Shown: piece by piece, positions 9,885 to 19,151 of the stretch
Position numbering within the stretch: the stretch's first letter is position 1
Layout: each line of letters begins with the position of its first letter
DNA from: Chitinophaga sp. S165
GTDB lineage: Bacteria; Bacteroidota; Bacteroidia; Chitinophagales; Chitinophagaceae
Reading direction: 5' to 3'
Assembly (NCBI RefSeq): GCF_003182155.1
Contig: NZ_QGTG01000006.1
Location: 62,001-126,000 of the forward strand
Length of the DNA: 64,000 nucleotides
The notes under the pieces: generated by a model
What the model was told of the DNA's origin: nothing
The model's input: only the letters and a program-made list of their open reading frames with translations
Database searches by the model: none
Position numbers and translations under genes: made by a program

Positions 9885-10526
9885 TTATTTTATCGCTTCC
9901 AGCGCTACTGCATTCTCGAATCTCGATTCCTCTTCTACAAGCCTGAACATATCATCTTTACAGTCATTGAAGCTACAGGTCCTGACCTGGGTAAAACCTG
10001 CCTGTAGCAGTATGTTCTTCAACGATGGTGTATCCCACATGTACAGATGTTCCCTGTTGCCGAGGGTAGTCTGTAGCAATCCCTTTAACCCGCGTATCCT
10101 TTGTTTTTTTCCCAGCATGGTTTTCTCCAGGAACTTGGTGTTTGCTTCCCTGTCATTGTTGCTGAGATCCTGCACATATTCCCTTGCTGCACTTTCCAGG
10201 TCGGGCACCACACAGCGGAAACAACCGCCTGGTTTAAGTATACTATAGGTATTACGGATAGCCAGCAGGCAGTCGTCGTAAGCGAGGTGTTCAAGCACAT
10301 GAGAACAGTATACACCATCACAGGAATTGGGCGCAATACCAGGGAGGTCTTTCAGGATATCTCCCAACAGTACATCTTCTGGGAATGTAACGTGCATCCT
10401 GTTCTTTAGCAGGCCGCCTATCAGCGGCAGCTGCTGTATGCGAAGGGTAGGAGAGGCATCAAAGTTTTTCCAGCCTTTAGGTGCCGAGAATGGGCCGCAA
10501 CCATATTGAACATATAACTTACTCAT
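9885..10526 (-). CDS. Class I SAM-dependent methyltransferase
   Basis: The start is set at the ATG ending at 10526 (MSKLYVQYGCGPFSAP), because the 81 residues upstream in the open frame lie inside the FkbM gene and look non-coding. This gives 213 residues and an 8-bp overlap with the upstream gene. VQYGCGPFSAPKGWKNFDAS is the motif I region; CDGVYCSHVLEHL and ILKPGGCFRCVVPDLE are the Methyltransf_11 motifs. It may methylate a sugar or a terminal group of the polymer. It abuts the next gene by one base. Confidence 0.85.
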   Translation of the reverse strand: MSKLYVQYGCGPFSAPKGWKNFDASPTLRIQQLPLIGGLLKNRMHVTFPEDVLLGDILKDLPGIAPNSCDGVYCSHVLEHLAYDDCLLAIRNTYSILKPGGCFRCVVPDLESAAREYVQDLSNNDREANTKFLEKTMLGKKQRIRGLKGLLQTTLGNREHLYMWDTPSLKNILLQAGFTQVRTCSFNDCKDDMFRLVEEESRFENAVALEAIK

Positions 10527-11214
10527 GACGCAGGTTTTTAAAGAAGTAGGTGTAATAGGTCTTCGCAAATATGGCATAACCCGCCTCTTGCATAAATTGT
10601 CCCAGTTCGGAGTGCTGCATATCCGAAAGCAGGAAGGGATCAGACTCCACCAATATGTAGGTGGGTCTGTATTTGTTCCAGTTGTTAGAACGCAGCACAT
10701 CCATGTCCAGTCCTTCCGCATCGATGGTGAGAAAGTCAATGGACCTGCCGGCTGGCAGATAGTGATCAAGGATATCAGCTAATGGCCATGTCTCGATCTT
10801 TTTTTCTTTTAGCACCTGATATTTTGGATCTTGTGTATACTCCTCCACTTTGGCATTGGAAAATGTGTTCAATGCCGGTTCATTAAAAATGTGATAGGTC
10901 AGCTGTTGTCTCACAGCCGATACACCCATTTCCAGGTTGACATCGTCTGGCCGGTACCTGTCGAATAATGCTTTGGAACCAGGCATAGGGTCTATGTTAA
11001 TGCCTGTCCATTTCATTTTATAGAACAGGTATGTATTCGATACACGGAAAGGATGATGTGCTCCTACATCTACATATACGCCATTGGTCTTATTGTCGAA
11101 TATCCTCTTCAGTATCAGATCTTCTCCTTCCGAGCTATACGCAGGCGCCAGATAGCGGATCTGTGGGGCAACTTTTGAGGCAAGGGTTGCTATTATTTTT
11201 TTTACACTCGTCAT
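10519..11214 (-). CDS. FkbM-family methyltransferase
   Basis: 231 residues. It has the FkbM signatures VYVDVGAHHPFRVSNTYLFY, INIDPMPGSKALF and IDFLTIDAEGLDMDVLRSNN. The early GEDLILKRIF segment marks the subgroup common in polysaccharide loci. It probably methylates a sugar during repeat-unit synthesis. A 4-bp overlap with the flippase gene (ATGA at 11211-11214) and an 8-bp overlap downstream place it firmly within the operon. Confidence 0.88.
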   Translation of the reverse strand: MTSVKKIIATLASKVAPQIRYLAPAYSSEGEDLILKRIFDNKTNGVYVDVGAHHPFRVSNTYLFYKMKWTGINIDPMPGSKALFDRYRPDDVNLEMGVSAVRQQLTYHIFNEPALNTFSNAKVEEYTQDPKYQVLKEKKIETWPLADILDHYLPAGRSIDFLTIDAEGLDMDVLRSNNWNKYRPTYILVESDPFLLSDMQHSELGQFMQEAGYAIFAKTYYTYFFKNLRHE

Positions 11215-12557
11215 TTCGTCAAGTACTTTTCACGTATTACTGATAAAAAATTGTCTGTAAATAATTTCAGGGCGTCCACGATGTATTTTGTATCTGCCAG
11301 GGCCAGTGCGGGCGATATCATCCTGGGAATAAGCATCGCCAGTCTTCCGGTTTTGTCCAGTACGACCACTGTAGTGCCTACAACGATGTAGGAAACAACA
11401 GTGGCAATGGCAGCACCCACTCCTCCCATAGATGGAATGAGCAGAATGTTGATCACAATATTTACAAGCAAACCTGCGCAGCTGGAATAAAGATTTGTTT
11501 TATAAGCGCCTTCTATCAGCTGGTATTGCATCAGTGCAGTGCTTAAGAATACGGGAATATTGGCCCAGATATGAATGGATAAGATGAGCCCTGACCGCGG
11601 GAATTGATCACCGTACAACCAGTGTGCGATGCCTGCTGATGAAAAAGTCATCACTACTGCAATCGCCGTACTTACCCAAAAAGAGAGACGCAGCCATCTT
11701 TCAATTGCATACATATAGGCAGACATGTTCTCCTGTCTTTTGGATATTAAACCCGGTAATATGGCGGTAGCCAGTACAGTCGGAAGTGCATACCATAGTT
11801 CGGAGATCCTTGCTGCCGCAGCATACTCGCCCAGTTGAACCGAAGTGCTTAACGTGTCCAGCAATAACTGATCGGCCTTTACATATAGCAGTATCAACAC
11901 GCCTGTGAACATCAGCGGCCAGCTATGAAGGAAAAGATATTTCATCTCCGGAAAACTGATCACTGTAAAAAGACGGTTGCCTTCTTTCAGATAAAAGACC
12001 AGTATCGTCAGATAGGTTAGCAGCAACTCGGCAAATGACAGCCATACAAAGTGAAGCAGTGTGCCGTTAAAATATACGAACATGATCTTAATAACACAGA
12101 AGGTCACAAAGAGGGTAACCTTGGGAATAATTACTTTATGTACTTCATTTTTTGCCTGGTAGAAATAATCAAATACATCGAAACTCAGCATGATGATATT
12201 CAATGCTGTGATGATGGTACAATACAGGTACGCCGGCAAATGGCGTTTGGTGGCCAGCACAATGGCGGCGCAGCAAAGGAATGCAATAATTCCTGCTGCA
12301 AAACGTATGGCCAGTGTAGACGCAATAATGCTATCCTGTCTATCAGGATTTGATACTACTTCCTTCACCACTACTTTATCAAGCCCGAGAATGGCGAGGC
12401 TTCCCACAATTGCTGTCAGGGCGATCGCATAGTTCCAGATGCCAAATGCCTCCGGGCCGATATGACGCGCTATCATAGCCATCGTGATAAGACCTATGAA
12501 CAACCTGGCAAGTTTATCTACCAGCAACCAACCGCTATTTCTGAATATCTTATGCAA
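11211..12557 (-). CDS. Wzx-type polysaccharide flippase
   Basis: 448 residues with about 12-14 membrane segments. The opening IFRNSGWLLVDKLARLFIGL and ARHIGPEAFGIWNYAIALTA are typical of the MATE/MOP-type O-antigen and lipopolysaccharide flippases. It should move the undecaprenyl-linked repeat across the inner membrane for the Wzy polymerase. It overlaps the Wzc-like gene by 8 bp and the FkbM gene by 4 bp, so it is translated as part of one operon. Confidence 0.9.
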   Translation of the reverse strand: MHKIFRNSGWLLVDKLARLFIGLITMAMIARHIGPEAFGIWNYAIALTAIVGSLAILGLDKVVVKEVVSNPDRQDSIIASTLAIRFAAGIIAFLCCAAIVLATKRHLPAYLYCTIITALNIIMLSFDVFDYFYQAKNEVHKVIIPKVTLFVTFCVIKIMFVYFNGTLLHFVWLSFAELLLTYLTILVFYLKEGNRLFTVISFPEMKYLFLHSWPLMFTGVLILLYVKADQLLLDTLSTSVQLGEYAAAARISELWYALPTVLATAILPGLISKRQENMSAYMYAIERWLRLSFWVSTAIAVVMTFSSAGIAHWLYGDQFPRSGLILSIHIWANIPVFLSTALMQYQLIEGAYKTNLYSSCAGLLVNIVINILLIPSMGGVGAAIATVVSYIVVGTTVVVLDKTGRLAMLIPRMISPALALADTKYIVDALKLFTDNFLSVIREKYLTK

Positions 12558-14925
12558 TGCGTTGTTTCATTTTTTTAGCAAATGCTGACCACATCTTTGT
12601 CTTATGACGATTCTCAGAATACGAGTAATGATCATAGTAATAGTATGGATAGAAAGAATCCTGTTCTATACCATTGAAAATGACACCTGTTTTCCGGAAG
12701 AAACTCTCCCTGATATTCTCTGCTACAGCGGCCATTTTTGATTTTAATGTGAAGTTGTAGCGCACCATGAACAGCGTACAATCTACATATGGCGCCAGGC
12801 TCTTCGAGTCCGATACAATACCGATCGGCGCAGTGTCAATAATGATATAATCGAACCGCTGTTTCAATGTTTCCAGCAACGCTTTCATGCGACTGCTTTC
12901 AATCAATTCAACCGGGTTAGGTGGGATAGGTCCGGAGGAAATAAGATATAATCCTTCTGTACCCGGTACTTTTTTGATGATCTCATCTAATGTTTTGCTT
13001 TCTACGAGGTAGCTGGTAACACCGACCTGGTTATCCAGTCCGAGGGAGCGTGATAGCTTCGGTTTGCGCAGGTCGAGTTCCAGTAATATGGCCTTCTTAT
13101 TATTAACCGTCAGCGCATTGCCCAGGTGTGCCGTCATAAAGGTCTTTCCCTCACCCGAGATGCTGGACGTGATCATGATAGTGGCCGAGCTGTTATGTTC
13201 GTTGAGCAGGAAGCGGAGGTTCGTACGCAGGTTAAAGATCTGTTCCAGCAATACAGACCTGTTATGCAGTGACATATCTCTCGTGCCTGTTTCGTCCTGG
13301 TAGATCTCTGCCATGACCGGCCTGCCAAAGGCTTGCTCTATTTCTGATTTGTCCAGTACCTTATTGTTGAGGAAATATTTGATGTAAACGTATACTGTAC
13401 ACAGCACAAGAGCGGCAGCAAGGAAGCCTACAAACACCAGCGTCTTCTTTGGCGATTCCGGTTTGGATGGCACGAAGGCAGGCGCCAGTACTTTATTGTC
13501 AGTTACATTGCTGGCATAAGAGATAGCTGCTTCTTCTTTCTTTTTGAGCAGATGCAGGTACAGGTTTTCTTTCACACTTTGTTGCCTTTTGATATTGATG
13601 TACTCACGTTCGTAAGCAGGGATATTGGCGATCTTGGCCTGGATCTGGTTCACTTTGGATTGCATCTGGTTCTGGGCCACACCTGCATTGCGCTTATAGC
13701 CGGAGATATAGTTTTTGATAGTCTTCCTGGCATCGTTGATCTGTGCATCCGTGTTCTGTAATATTATACTACCGGGCTGCAGTGAAAGGGAAAGCCTTTT
13801 CTTTTCCTTCAGCAACTCTTCATAACGATTGATCATTCCTGTCAGCGCCTGATCTACATTTCCCAGTACGGGCGCAAACGGATAATCAGTAGAAGGGTCA
13901 TTGATATAAGATTCTACCTGGTCAAATACAGACAATTGCATGTTGGCGTCATTCAGTTTGATATCGGCTTCTTTCACTTGTTCCAGCGCCAGTTTGGAGC
14001 TGCCTTCTATATCGGTAATGCCGCGTTGTACCTTGAACCGCTCTTCCTGTTTTTCCAGGAACCCGAGTTCGTCTCTGAGAGAGTCGATACGCACAGTCAG
14101 GAACCTGATGGTTTTCAGCGCTACCCTGTTCTTATCGTCCAGGGTATATTCGTTATAAGTATCCAGTAGTGCATTCAGAAAATGTGCTGTGCGGGAGGCT
14201 ATTCTATCTTCATAGGTCACCATCACAACCGTGGCGTCCCTGTTCACCAGGGCTGTGCCGATGTCGTCGATCTTTTTATAAGCCAGCTCTTCTACCGAAT
14301 CTATCTGTACCCTGTAGGTATTGCTGGCCGCATCCGGTACTGTCGGGTCGAATGTAATGCTGAACCTGTCCCTGTTCACCATAAAAGGCTCACCGGAGTG
14401 GATGTTGAATGTAGCATGTTCATCATCATTGGGATCATTCACCCACTTTACCTTCAGCAGATTGTTGTCTTCCCTGACGTCGAAAATGTAATTGCCTATG
14501 TGTGTACTGTCGCCCAGAAACTTCAGTGCAAGCGGGTTCTGTTCATAGATCTCTTCATTACGGAGCGTGCCTTTCACAAAGTAGCGCACATTGAAACGAT
14601 TGTCGCGGATCACCTTTTCAACGAGGATAGGGGATTTAAGTACCTCCATCTCGTTTTCAATGTTCTTCCCGCTGTTGAACAGTGAGAGCGATTTTAACAG
14701 ATCAGTTTCCTCACCGTTCTTTTTTTCATCTTTCAGGTACAGTTTTGCGCTGGACATATATCTTGGCCTTGCATATTTCAGGTATGCAAAAGCACCACCA
14801 GCGGCTATAAGTAATACGATAAGGTAAAGGGGCCAGTGGAAAAACAGCTTCTTAAACAGATCTCCAAGATCTATAATGGCATTTTTATTATTTATCTCTT
14901 TATTGCGGTTCATTTGGTGTATCAT
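12550..14925 (-). CDS. Wzc-like chain-length regulator with BY-kinase domain
   Basis: 791 residues. An N-terminal membrane segment (WPLYLIVLLIAAGGAFAYL) leads into a Wzz domain, long periplasmic coiled coils (about residues 250-460, with GNVD and RQQSVKENLYLHLLKKKEE of the GNVR region), a second membrane segment near residue 500, and a cytoplasmic ATPase. Walker A is SSISGEGKTFMTAHL, Walker A' is LLELDLRKPKL and Walker B is YIIIDTAPIG. The C-terminus has a tyrosine cluster (YPYYYYDHYSY), the autophosphorylation site of BY-kinases. It controls polymer length and export with the Wza protein. It overlaps wza by 4 bp (ATGA). Confidence 0.93.
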   Translation of the reverse strand: MIHQMNRNKEINNKNAIIDLGDLFKKLFFHWPLYLIVLLIAAGGAFAYLKYARPRYMSSAKLYLKDEKKNGEETDLLKSLSLFNSGKNIENEMEVLKSPILVEKVIRDNRFNVRYFVKGTLRNEEIYEQNPLALKFLGDSTHIGNYIFDVREDNNLLKVKWVNDPNDDEHATFNIHSGEPFMVNRDRFSITFDPTVPDAASNTYRVQIDSVEELAYKKIDDIGTALVNRDATVVMVTYEDRIASRTAHFLNALLDTYNEYTLDDKNRVALKTIRFLTVRIDSLRDELGFLEKQEERFKVQRGITDIEGSSKLALEQVKEADIKLNDANMQLSVFDQVESYINDPSTDYPFAPVLGNVDQALTGMINRYEELLKEKKRLSLSLQPGSIILQNTDAQINDARKTIKNYISGYKRNAGVAQNQMQSKVNQIQAKIANIPAYEREYINIKRQQSVKENLYLHLLKKKEEAAISYASNVTDNKVLAPAFVPSKPESPKKTLVFVGFLAAALVLCTVYVYIKYFLNNKVLDKSEIEQAFGRPVMAEIYQDETGTRDMSLHNRSVLLEQIFNLRTNLRFLLNEHNSSATIMITSSISGEGKTFMTAHLGNALTVNNKKAILLELDLRKPKLSRSLGLDNQVGVTSYLVESKTLDEIIKKVPGTEGLYLISSGPIPPNPVELIESSRMKALLETLKQRFDYIIIDTAPIGIVSDSKSLAPYVDCTLFMVRYNFTLKSKMAAVAENIRESFFRKTGVIFNGIEQDSFYPYYYYDHYSYSENRHKTKMWSAFAKKMKQRIA

Positions 14926-15686
14926 TTTACGGAAACAATGACGATGGTGGTAATGAGTGACAGAATGCCGATGGCAGCAGGTAATAGCTGTACGATCTTG
15001 GATGTGTTGAATTGTTTGTTAGGGCCAGGCTTGACATATATTACATCATTATTATTGAGATAGTAGTACGGTGATGCAAGTGTTTTACCATTATTCAGAT
15101 TTAGTGATGCATATGTTTTTTCTCCGTTCACTTCACGGATGATCATAATATCATCTCTGAGGGCCGTGACGTTCAGATCGCCGGCCATACTGAGGGCATC
15201 CAGGACGGAAGCTCTCTCGCCTGCTATCTGGTAAGAGCCCGGGCGTGCCACATCTCCCAGTACGGAAACCCTGAAATTGGCAATGCGGGTAGATACATAA
15301 GGATTACGGATCGTCTTGTTTAACTCCTGCGTGATGATGTCATTTATTTCTGTCGTGGTCTTATCCTTTACATATACCTTTCCGATCATCGGCAGACTTA
15401 CATTACCTGCGCTGTCAACGATGTAGCCGGGGTCCATGCCATGCGTGGACATAGGTGACGAGTTGACTGCCGCCGGGTTCAGTATCAGGGAAATATCTTT
15501 GTCGATCGTTGTGATGGTGATCTGTAATATATCTCCCGGTTGCACTTTAAGCGATTGTAGCTTGTTGGCAGATTCAATTCCGTTTGCTTTTTCGAGGTCA
15601 TTGAAATAGGTGATCTTTTTAGTATTGACACAGCCGGTAAGGAGACTTACCACAATGAATAACAGTAAATGGAATTTAGGTATCAT
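14922..15686 (-). CDS. Wza-like polysaccharide export lipoprotein
   Basis: 254 residues with SPII signal LLLFIVVSLLTGC. A Poly_export segment (LKVQPGDILQITITT and PMIGKVYVKDKTTTEINDII) is followed by a SLBB domain (VSVLGDVARPGSYQIAGERA). A hydrophobic C-terminal helix (IVQLLPAAIGILSLITTIVIV) probably crosses the outer membrane. It forms the export channel with the Wzc-like protein. It heads the wza-wzc-wzx run; the acyltransferase gene lies 63 bp upstream on the same strand. Confidence 0.92.
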   Translation of the reverse strand: MIPKFHLLLFIVVSLLTGCVNTKKITYFNDLEKANGIESANKLQSLKVQPGDILQITITTIDKDISLILNPAAVNSSPMSTHGMDPGYIVDSAGNVSLPMIGKVYVKDKTTTEINDIITQELNKTIRNPYVSTRIANFRVSVLGDVARPGSYQIAGERASVLDALSMAGDLNVTALRDDIMIIREVNGEKTYASLNLNNGKTLASPYYYLNNNDVIYVKPGPNKQFNTSKIVQLLPAAIGILSLITTIVIVSVK

Positions 15687-15749
15687 ATCTGATTTCGATT
15701 AATAAAACAAGGTGATAAACAGTTGCAGGTCCTATATTGGTGGCCTGTA

Positions 15750-16985
15750 TTATGTGGTAATCTGATTATTGACAACAGTAACAAGACCCGGTGTTGGCCT
15801 TCTGAGCAGCCGCTTTCTGAACAGGTCCTGCAGGGGCAATTCGAAATAATAATGAGTAAGGATACTTAGTGGGATCAACACTGAATAGAAGATCAGTACT
15901 GTAAGCGGAGAGTGAAACACTTCCTGACTGATCCCTAATGTGTCCACGGCAATAAAGAAGAAGACCATTAACGGGAAATGAAGCAGGTATAGCGCGTAAC
16001 TGGCATTTCCCAATACCAGCGCCCATTTTATTTTCAGGCCTCCTCTCGTTGTTTCCGACAATGCAAGTGTTAGAATAGTGACAGGCGAAATAATAGTTCT
16101 GAAAAAAGTATTCCTGGATAGATTAAACAAAGCGGTATCAAATGTTACATCTTTTCCTGGCAATACTTTCTTCATCAATAGCATTGAAAAATCCCTTATA
16201 TACGAAAATGCATACTCTGTCAATACGACCGCCCAGAGTACAATAGCGGCAATAGTAACGATAGTGGTGACCCGGCGTACATTTTTTCTTTCAGTAAGCC
16301 AGGCATAGAGATGATAGGTAAGCCCTCCCAGAAAGAAGGAATAAATTCCCTGGCCTATCATAGAATAGAAATATTGTATAACAGCGCCCGCTACAACGAT
16401 CATTATCAGCAGTCCCTTATTACGATTTAGTTTTTTCCAGCTGATGAAGAAGAACATCAGGTATAACAACAGCTCGACCGATACAGACCAGGAAGGGCCG
16501 TTAAACCCGTTCAGTGCAGGTGTCGGCTCAAATCCCCAGCTGTGTATAACAAACAGGTTCAGCACAAAGTGCCAGGTATCATTATTCTGCATAATGAAGG
16601 TATGGCCCGTTCTGCTCACCATAATGTATTGTAATACTATCAGTGACAGCAGCGTAATAAAGTGAACAGGATAAAGGCGCGTTAGCCGGTAACAGATAAA
16701 GTTGCTGAAAGGTGTTTTCCTGCCGGCTATTTTATCGGCATAGAACCAGAAGAAGATAAACCCTGATAAGAGGAAAAAGAGATCTACCGCAAAAAAAGCG
16801 TGATGGTAAAAGATGGATAGATACGAGAATAATGGCAGCCCTAACTCCTCTATGGGTTTGGTTTGTATAGTTTGATCCTTATAGAAATAGAATTGCCAGT
16901 GGCATAGGACAACAATAAGCGCAGCAAAGCCTCTTATAGCATCCAGACTAAAAAAATATCTTGGCGAAGACGTGTTAGGAGTCAT
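15750..16985 (-). CDS. Acyltransferase 3 family protein
   Basis: About 411 residues if started at the ATG ending at 16985 (MTPNTSSPRYFFSLDAIRG); an in-frame start 24 bases upstream, at 17009, is possible. The N-terminus FSLDAIRGFAALIVVLCHW has the conserved Arg and His of the OafA/Acyl_transf_3 family, then FFAVDLFFLLSGFIFFWFY. About ten membrane segments follow. It probably O-acetylates, or otherwise acylates, the exopolysaccharide at the inner membrane. It lies upstream of wza on the same strand and may be the first gene of the locus. Confidence 0.9.
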   Translation of the reverse strand: MTPNTSSPRYFFSLDAIRGFAALIVVLCHWQFYFYKDQTIQTKPIEELGLPLFSYLSIFYHHAFFAVDLFFLLSGFIFFWFYADKIAGRKTPFSNFICYRLTRLYPVHFITLLSLIVLQYIMVSRTGHTFIMQNNDTWHFVLNLFVIHSWGFEPTPALNGFNGPSWSVSVELLLYLMFFFISWKKLNRNKGLLIMIVVAGAVIQYFYSMIGQGIYSFFLGGLTYHLYAWLTERKNVRRVTTIVTIAAIVLWAVVLTEYAFSYIRDFSMLLMKKVLPGKDVTFDTALFNLSRNTFFRTIISPVTILTLALSETTRGGLKIKWALVLGNASYALYLLHFPLMVFFFIAVDTLGISQEVFHSPLTVLIFYSVLIPLSILTHYYFELPLQDLFRKRLLRRPTPGLVTVVNNQITT

Positions 16986-17009
16986 GGAACGGTAATCAAG
17001 TAGAAACAA

Positions 17010-17299
17010 TAAAACACCTTATGACAGTTGGGGCACCATCATATGCAAATAATTCTTTGCAGATTTTATTGATTAACGCATTCTCAGACTGAAGCAAATT
17101 AAAACAAAAATATCACATGCGCAAAAATGCCGGGAAAGTTATGTAAGTGTAGGTATGCCTTTGTCATATTGGGTATGCAGAAAAGAAGCGTAGGATCGCA
17201 CATGTTAGAAATTATCGCAAAATGAACAATAATTATATTATTATGTATTTATGGGGGTAACATATTTTAGGAGAGCGCTCCGATTACTTAACACTTACC
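17010..17299. promoter_or_regulatory. Divergent intergenic region between the acyltransferase and FkbM-like genes
   Basis: A 290-bp A+T-rich region between divergent genes must hold promoters for both sides. On the minus strand, TATTTTTG (complement of 17105-17112) matches the Bacteroidota -7 consensus TAnnTTTG, about 90-120 bases upstream of the acyltransferase start. No well-spaced -33 box accompanies it, so this is tentative. I see no gene or clear repeat. Confidence 0.4.
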
Positions 17300-18214
17300 A
17301 TGTTCCTGATGAAACGATTGAAGAAGTTGGTGAATGTATTGCACCATTTTTTGTACACCTCCCGGAAAGCCCAGCAAACAGACCTCTTATTGTTAGGTAC
17401 CCTTTTGGCCAGGCAGAATAAAGCATTGCCTGTTCTTGATAATATTTCATCTGCTGAATTTAAAGTCTTCTCACAGACGGGCGACGATGGCATCATTCAA
17501 TACCTTATCAATAAGGTACATATTCCGGAAACCACATTCATAGAGTTTGGTGTGGAAAACTATGTGGAGTCAAATACCCGTTTCCTCCTGAAGTATAATA
17601 ACTGGTCAGGACTTGTAATTGATGGATCGCAAAAGAGCATCCGTTATATAATGTCGGATGATATTTATTATCAGCATGACTTGAAAGCAGTACAGGCGTT
17701 TATAACGGCAGAGAACATCAATGACCTGATCACTGCACAGGGCCTAAAAGGAGAAATAGGACTATTGTCTGTTGATATCGACGGTAATGACTATTGGGTA
17801 TGGAAAGCAATCAACGTGGTAGAGCCGGTAATAGTAATAGCGGAATATAACAGTGTATTTGGTATTGACAGGGCGGTAACGGTGCCTTATAAACCGGATT
17901 TCGTCAGAGAGCGGGTACACTACAGCCATCTATACTTTGGGGCTTCTCTGAAGGCCCTGTGTATTTTGGCCGAAGAAAAAGGATATGCATTTGTAGGTTC
18001 TAATTCCATAGGTAATAATGCTTATTTCATAAAGAAAAACCGGCTGGGACCGTTGAAAGCGCTTACACCTGAAGAAGGATATGTTTATTCCCGTTTCCGT
18101 GAAAGCCGCGACAAAAAAGGAAACCTCAATTATCTGTCAGGATATGACAGGTATGAATGTATTAAAGGAATGCCCGTACATAATGTAATGACAGGATTAC
18201 AGGAACAATTATAA
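17300..18214 (+). CDS. FkbM-like hypothetical protein
   Basis: 304 residues. FSQTGDDGIIQYLI, TTFIEFGVENYVESNTRFLL and GLLSVDIDGNDYWVWKAI follow the order of the FkbM motifs, but motif I is IEFGVENY rather than the usual glycine-rich DVGAN. This matches a group of conserved hypothetical proteins in polysaccharide regions related to, but distinct from, FkbM methyltransferases. SAM binding is therefore uncertain. It stands on the opposite strand from the exopolysaccharide operon and is 28 bp upstream of a genuine FkbM gene, so the two probably form an operon. Confidence 0.7.
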   Translation: MFLMKRLKKLVNVLHHFLYTSRKAQQTDLLLLGTLLARQNKALPVLDNISSAEFKVFSQTGDDGIIQYLINKVHIPETTFIEFGVENYVESNTRFLLKYNNWSGLVIDGSQKSIRYIMSDDIYYQHDLKAVQAFITAENINDLITAQGLKGEIGLLSVDIDGNDYWVWKAINVVEPVIVIAEYNSVFGIDRAVTVPYKPDFVRERVHYSHLYFGASLKALCILAEEKGYAFVGSNSIGNNAYFIKKNRLGPLKALTPEEGYVYSRFRESRDKKGNLNYLSGYDRYECIKGMPVHNVMTGLQEQL

Positions 18215-18242
18215 TCTCCACAAAAAATCAACTAACCAAACA

Positions 18243-19043
18243 ATGAATCCAGTTACCGACACCCTGAGAAAAGTGTATATCTTTCTTTTCGCGCGGAAAG
18301 CGCTTTATCCTATTAACCTGCTCCTGTATAAATTAAGTATGAGAGGGCTGGGGATCATGAATCATGAAAACGATTATATAAGCGGAGAAGATGCCTTTGT
18401 GAAATATATGATCTCCACCGGAAGGTTCAATAAAGGTGTGATCCTCGATGTGGGCGCAAACATTGGCGGTTACTCTGTGATGTTGCGTAACAGGAAGGTG
18501 TCCCTGCCTATTTACGCGTTCGAGCCACATCCTGTGGCTTACAATAAACTGGAAGAGGCGGCATCCATGCATCATTTCATTCCGGTACAAAAGGGAGCAG
18601 GAGAGACTGCGCTGACGACATTTATTTACGACTACATCGAGAATAAAGGCTCAGAGCATGCCAGTATGTACAAGGAAGTAATTGCCGATTTCCGTAAGAG
18701 CGAAGTAGAAGAGATTGCTATTGACCTGACCACTATCGATGAGTTTATAGAAGATAATGGAATCAGGGAGATCGCGTTACTAAAGGTTGATACGGAGGGA
18801 AATGAATTGAACGTATTGAAAGGCGCGCGACAGGCAATTGCAAAAGGCATGATAAAAGTAGTCCAGGTAGAGTTCAATGAAATGAACGTTATTTCGCGCA
18901 CCTTCTTCAAAGACATAATAGACATATTGCCCGGGTATGACTTCTACCGTATGCTGCCCGACGGACTGATCGCATTGGGAGAATACAATGTTGCGGCTTT
19001 TGAGATCTTCGCCTTTCAAAATATTGTGGCTATAAGACGATGA
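18243..19043 (+). CDS. FkbM-family methyltransferase
   Basis: 266 residues. VILDVGANIGGYSVML is motif I, IYAFEPHPVAYNKL motif II and IALLKVDTEGNELNVLKGA the FkbM signature. Start at ATG 18243, preceded by an A-rich leader. It follows the FkbM-like gene on the same strand and borders the exopolysaccharide locus, so a role in sugar methylation is likely. The target is unknown. Confidence 0.88.
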   Translation: MNPVTDTLRKVYIFLFARKALYPINLLLYKLSMRGLGIMNHENDYISGEDAFVKYMISTGRFNKGVILDVGANIGGYSVMLRNRKVSLPIYAFEPHPVAYNKLEEAASMHHFIPVQKGAGETALTTFIYDYIENKGSEHASMYKEVIADFRKSEVEEIAIDLTTIDEFIEDNGIREIALLKVDTEGNELNVLKGARQAIAKGMIKVVQVEFNEMNVISRTFFKDIIDILPGYDFYRMLPDGLIALGEYNVAAFEIFAFQNIVAIRR

Positions 19044-19151
19044 AAATGAGCCTATTCTAAAAAAAGATATTAAACAGATCAAAGTGCGCAAAAAAGCTGC
19101 GCATACCTTATTGAATATTGCATTATTATTATAACGAAATAAGAAATGCAT

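Noticed and set aside
14182-14685. 167-codon plus-strand frame
   Set aside because: Antisense of the Wzc gene, no protein features.
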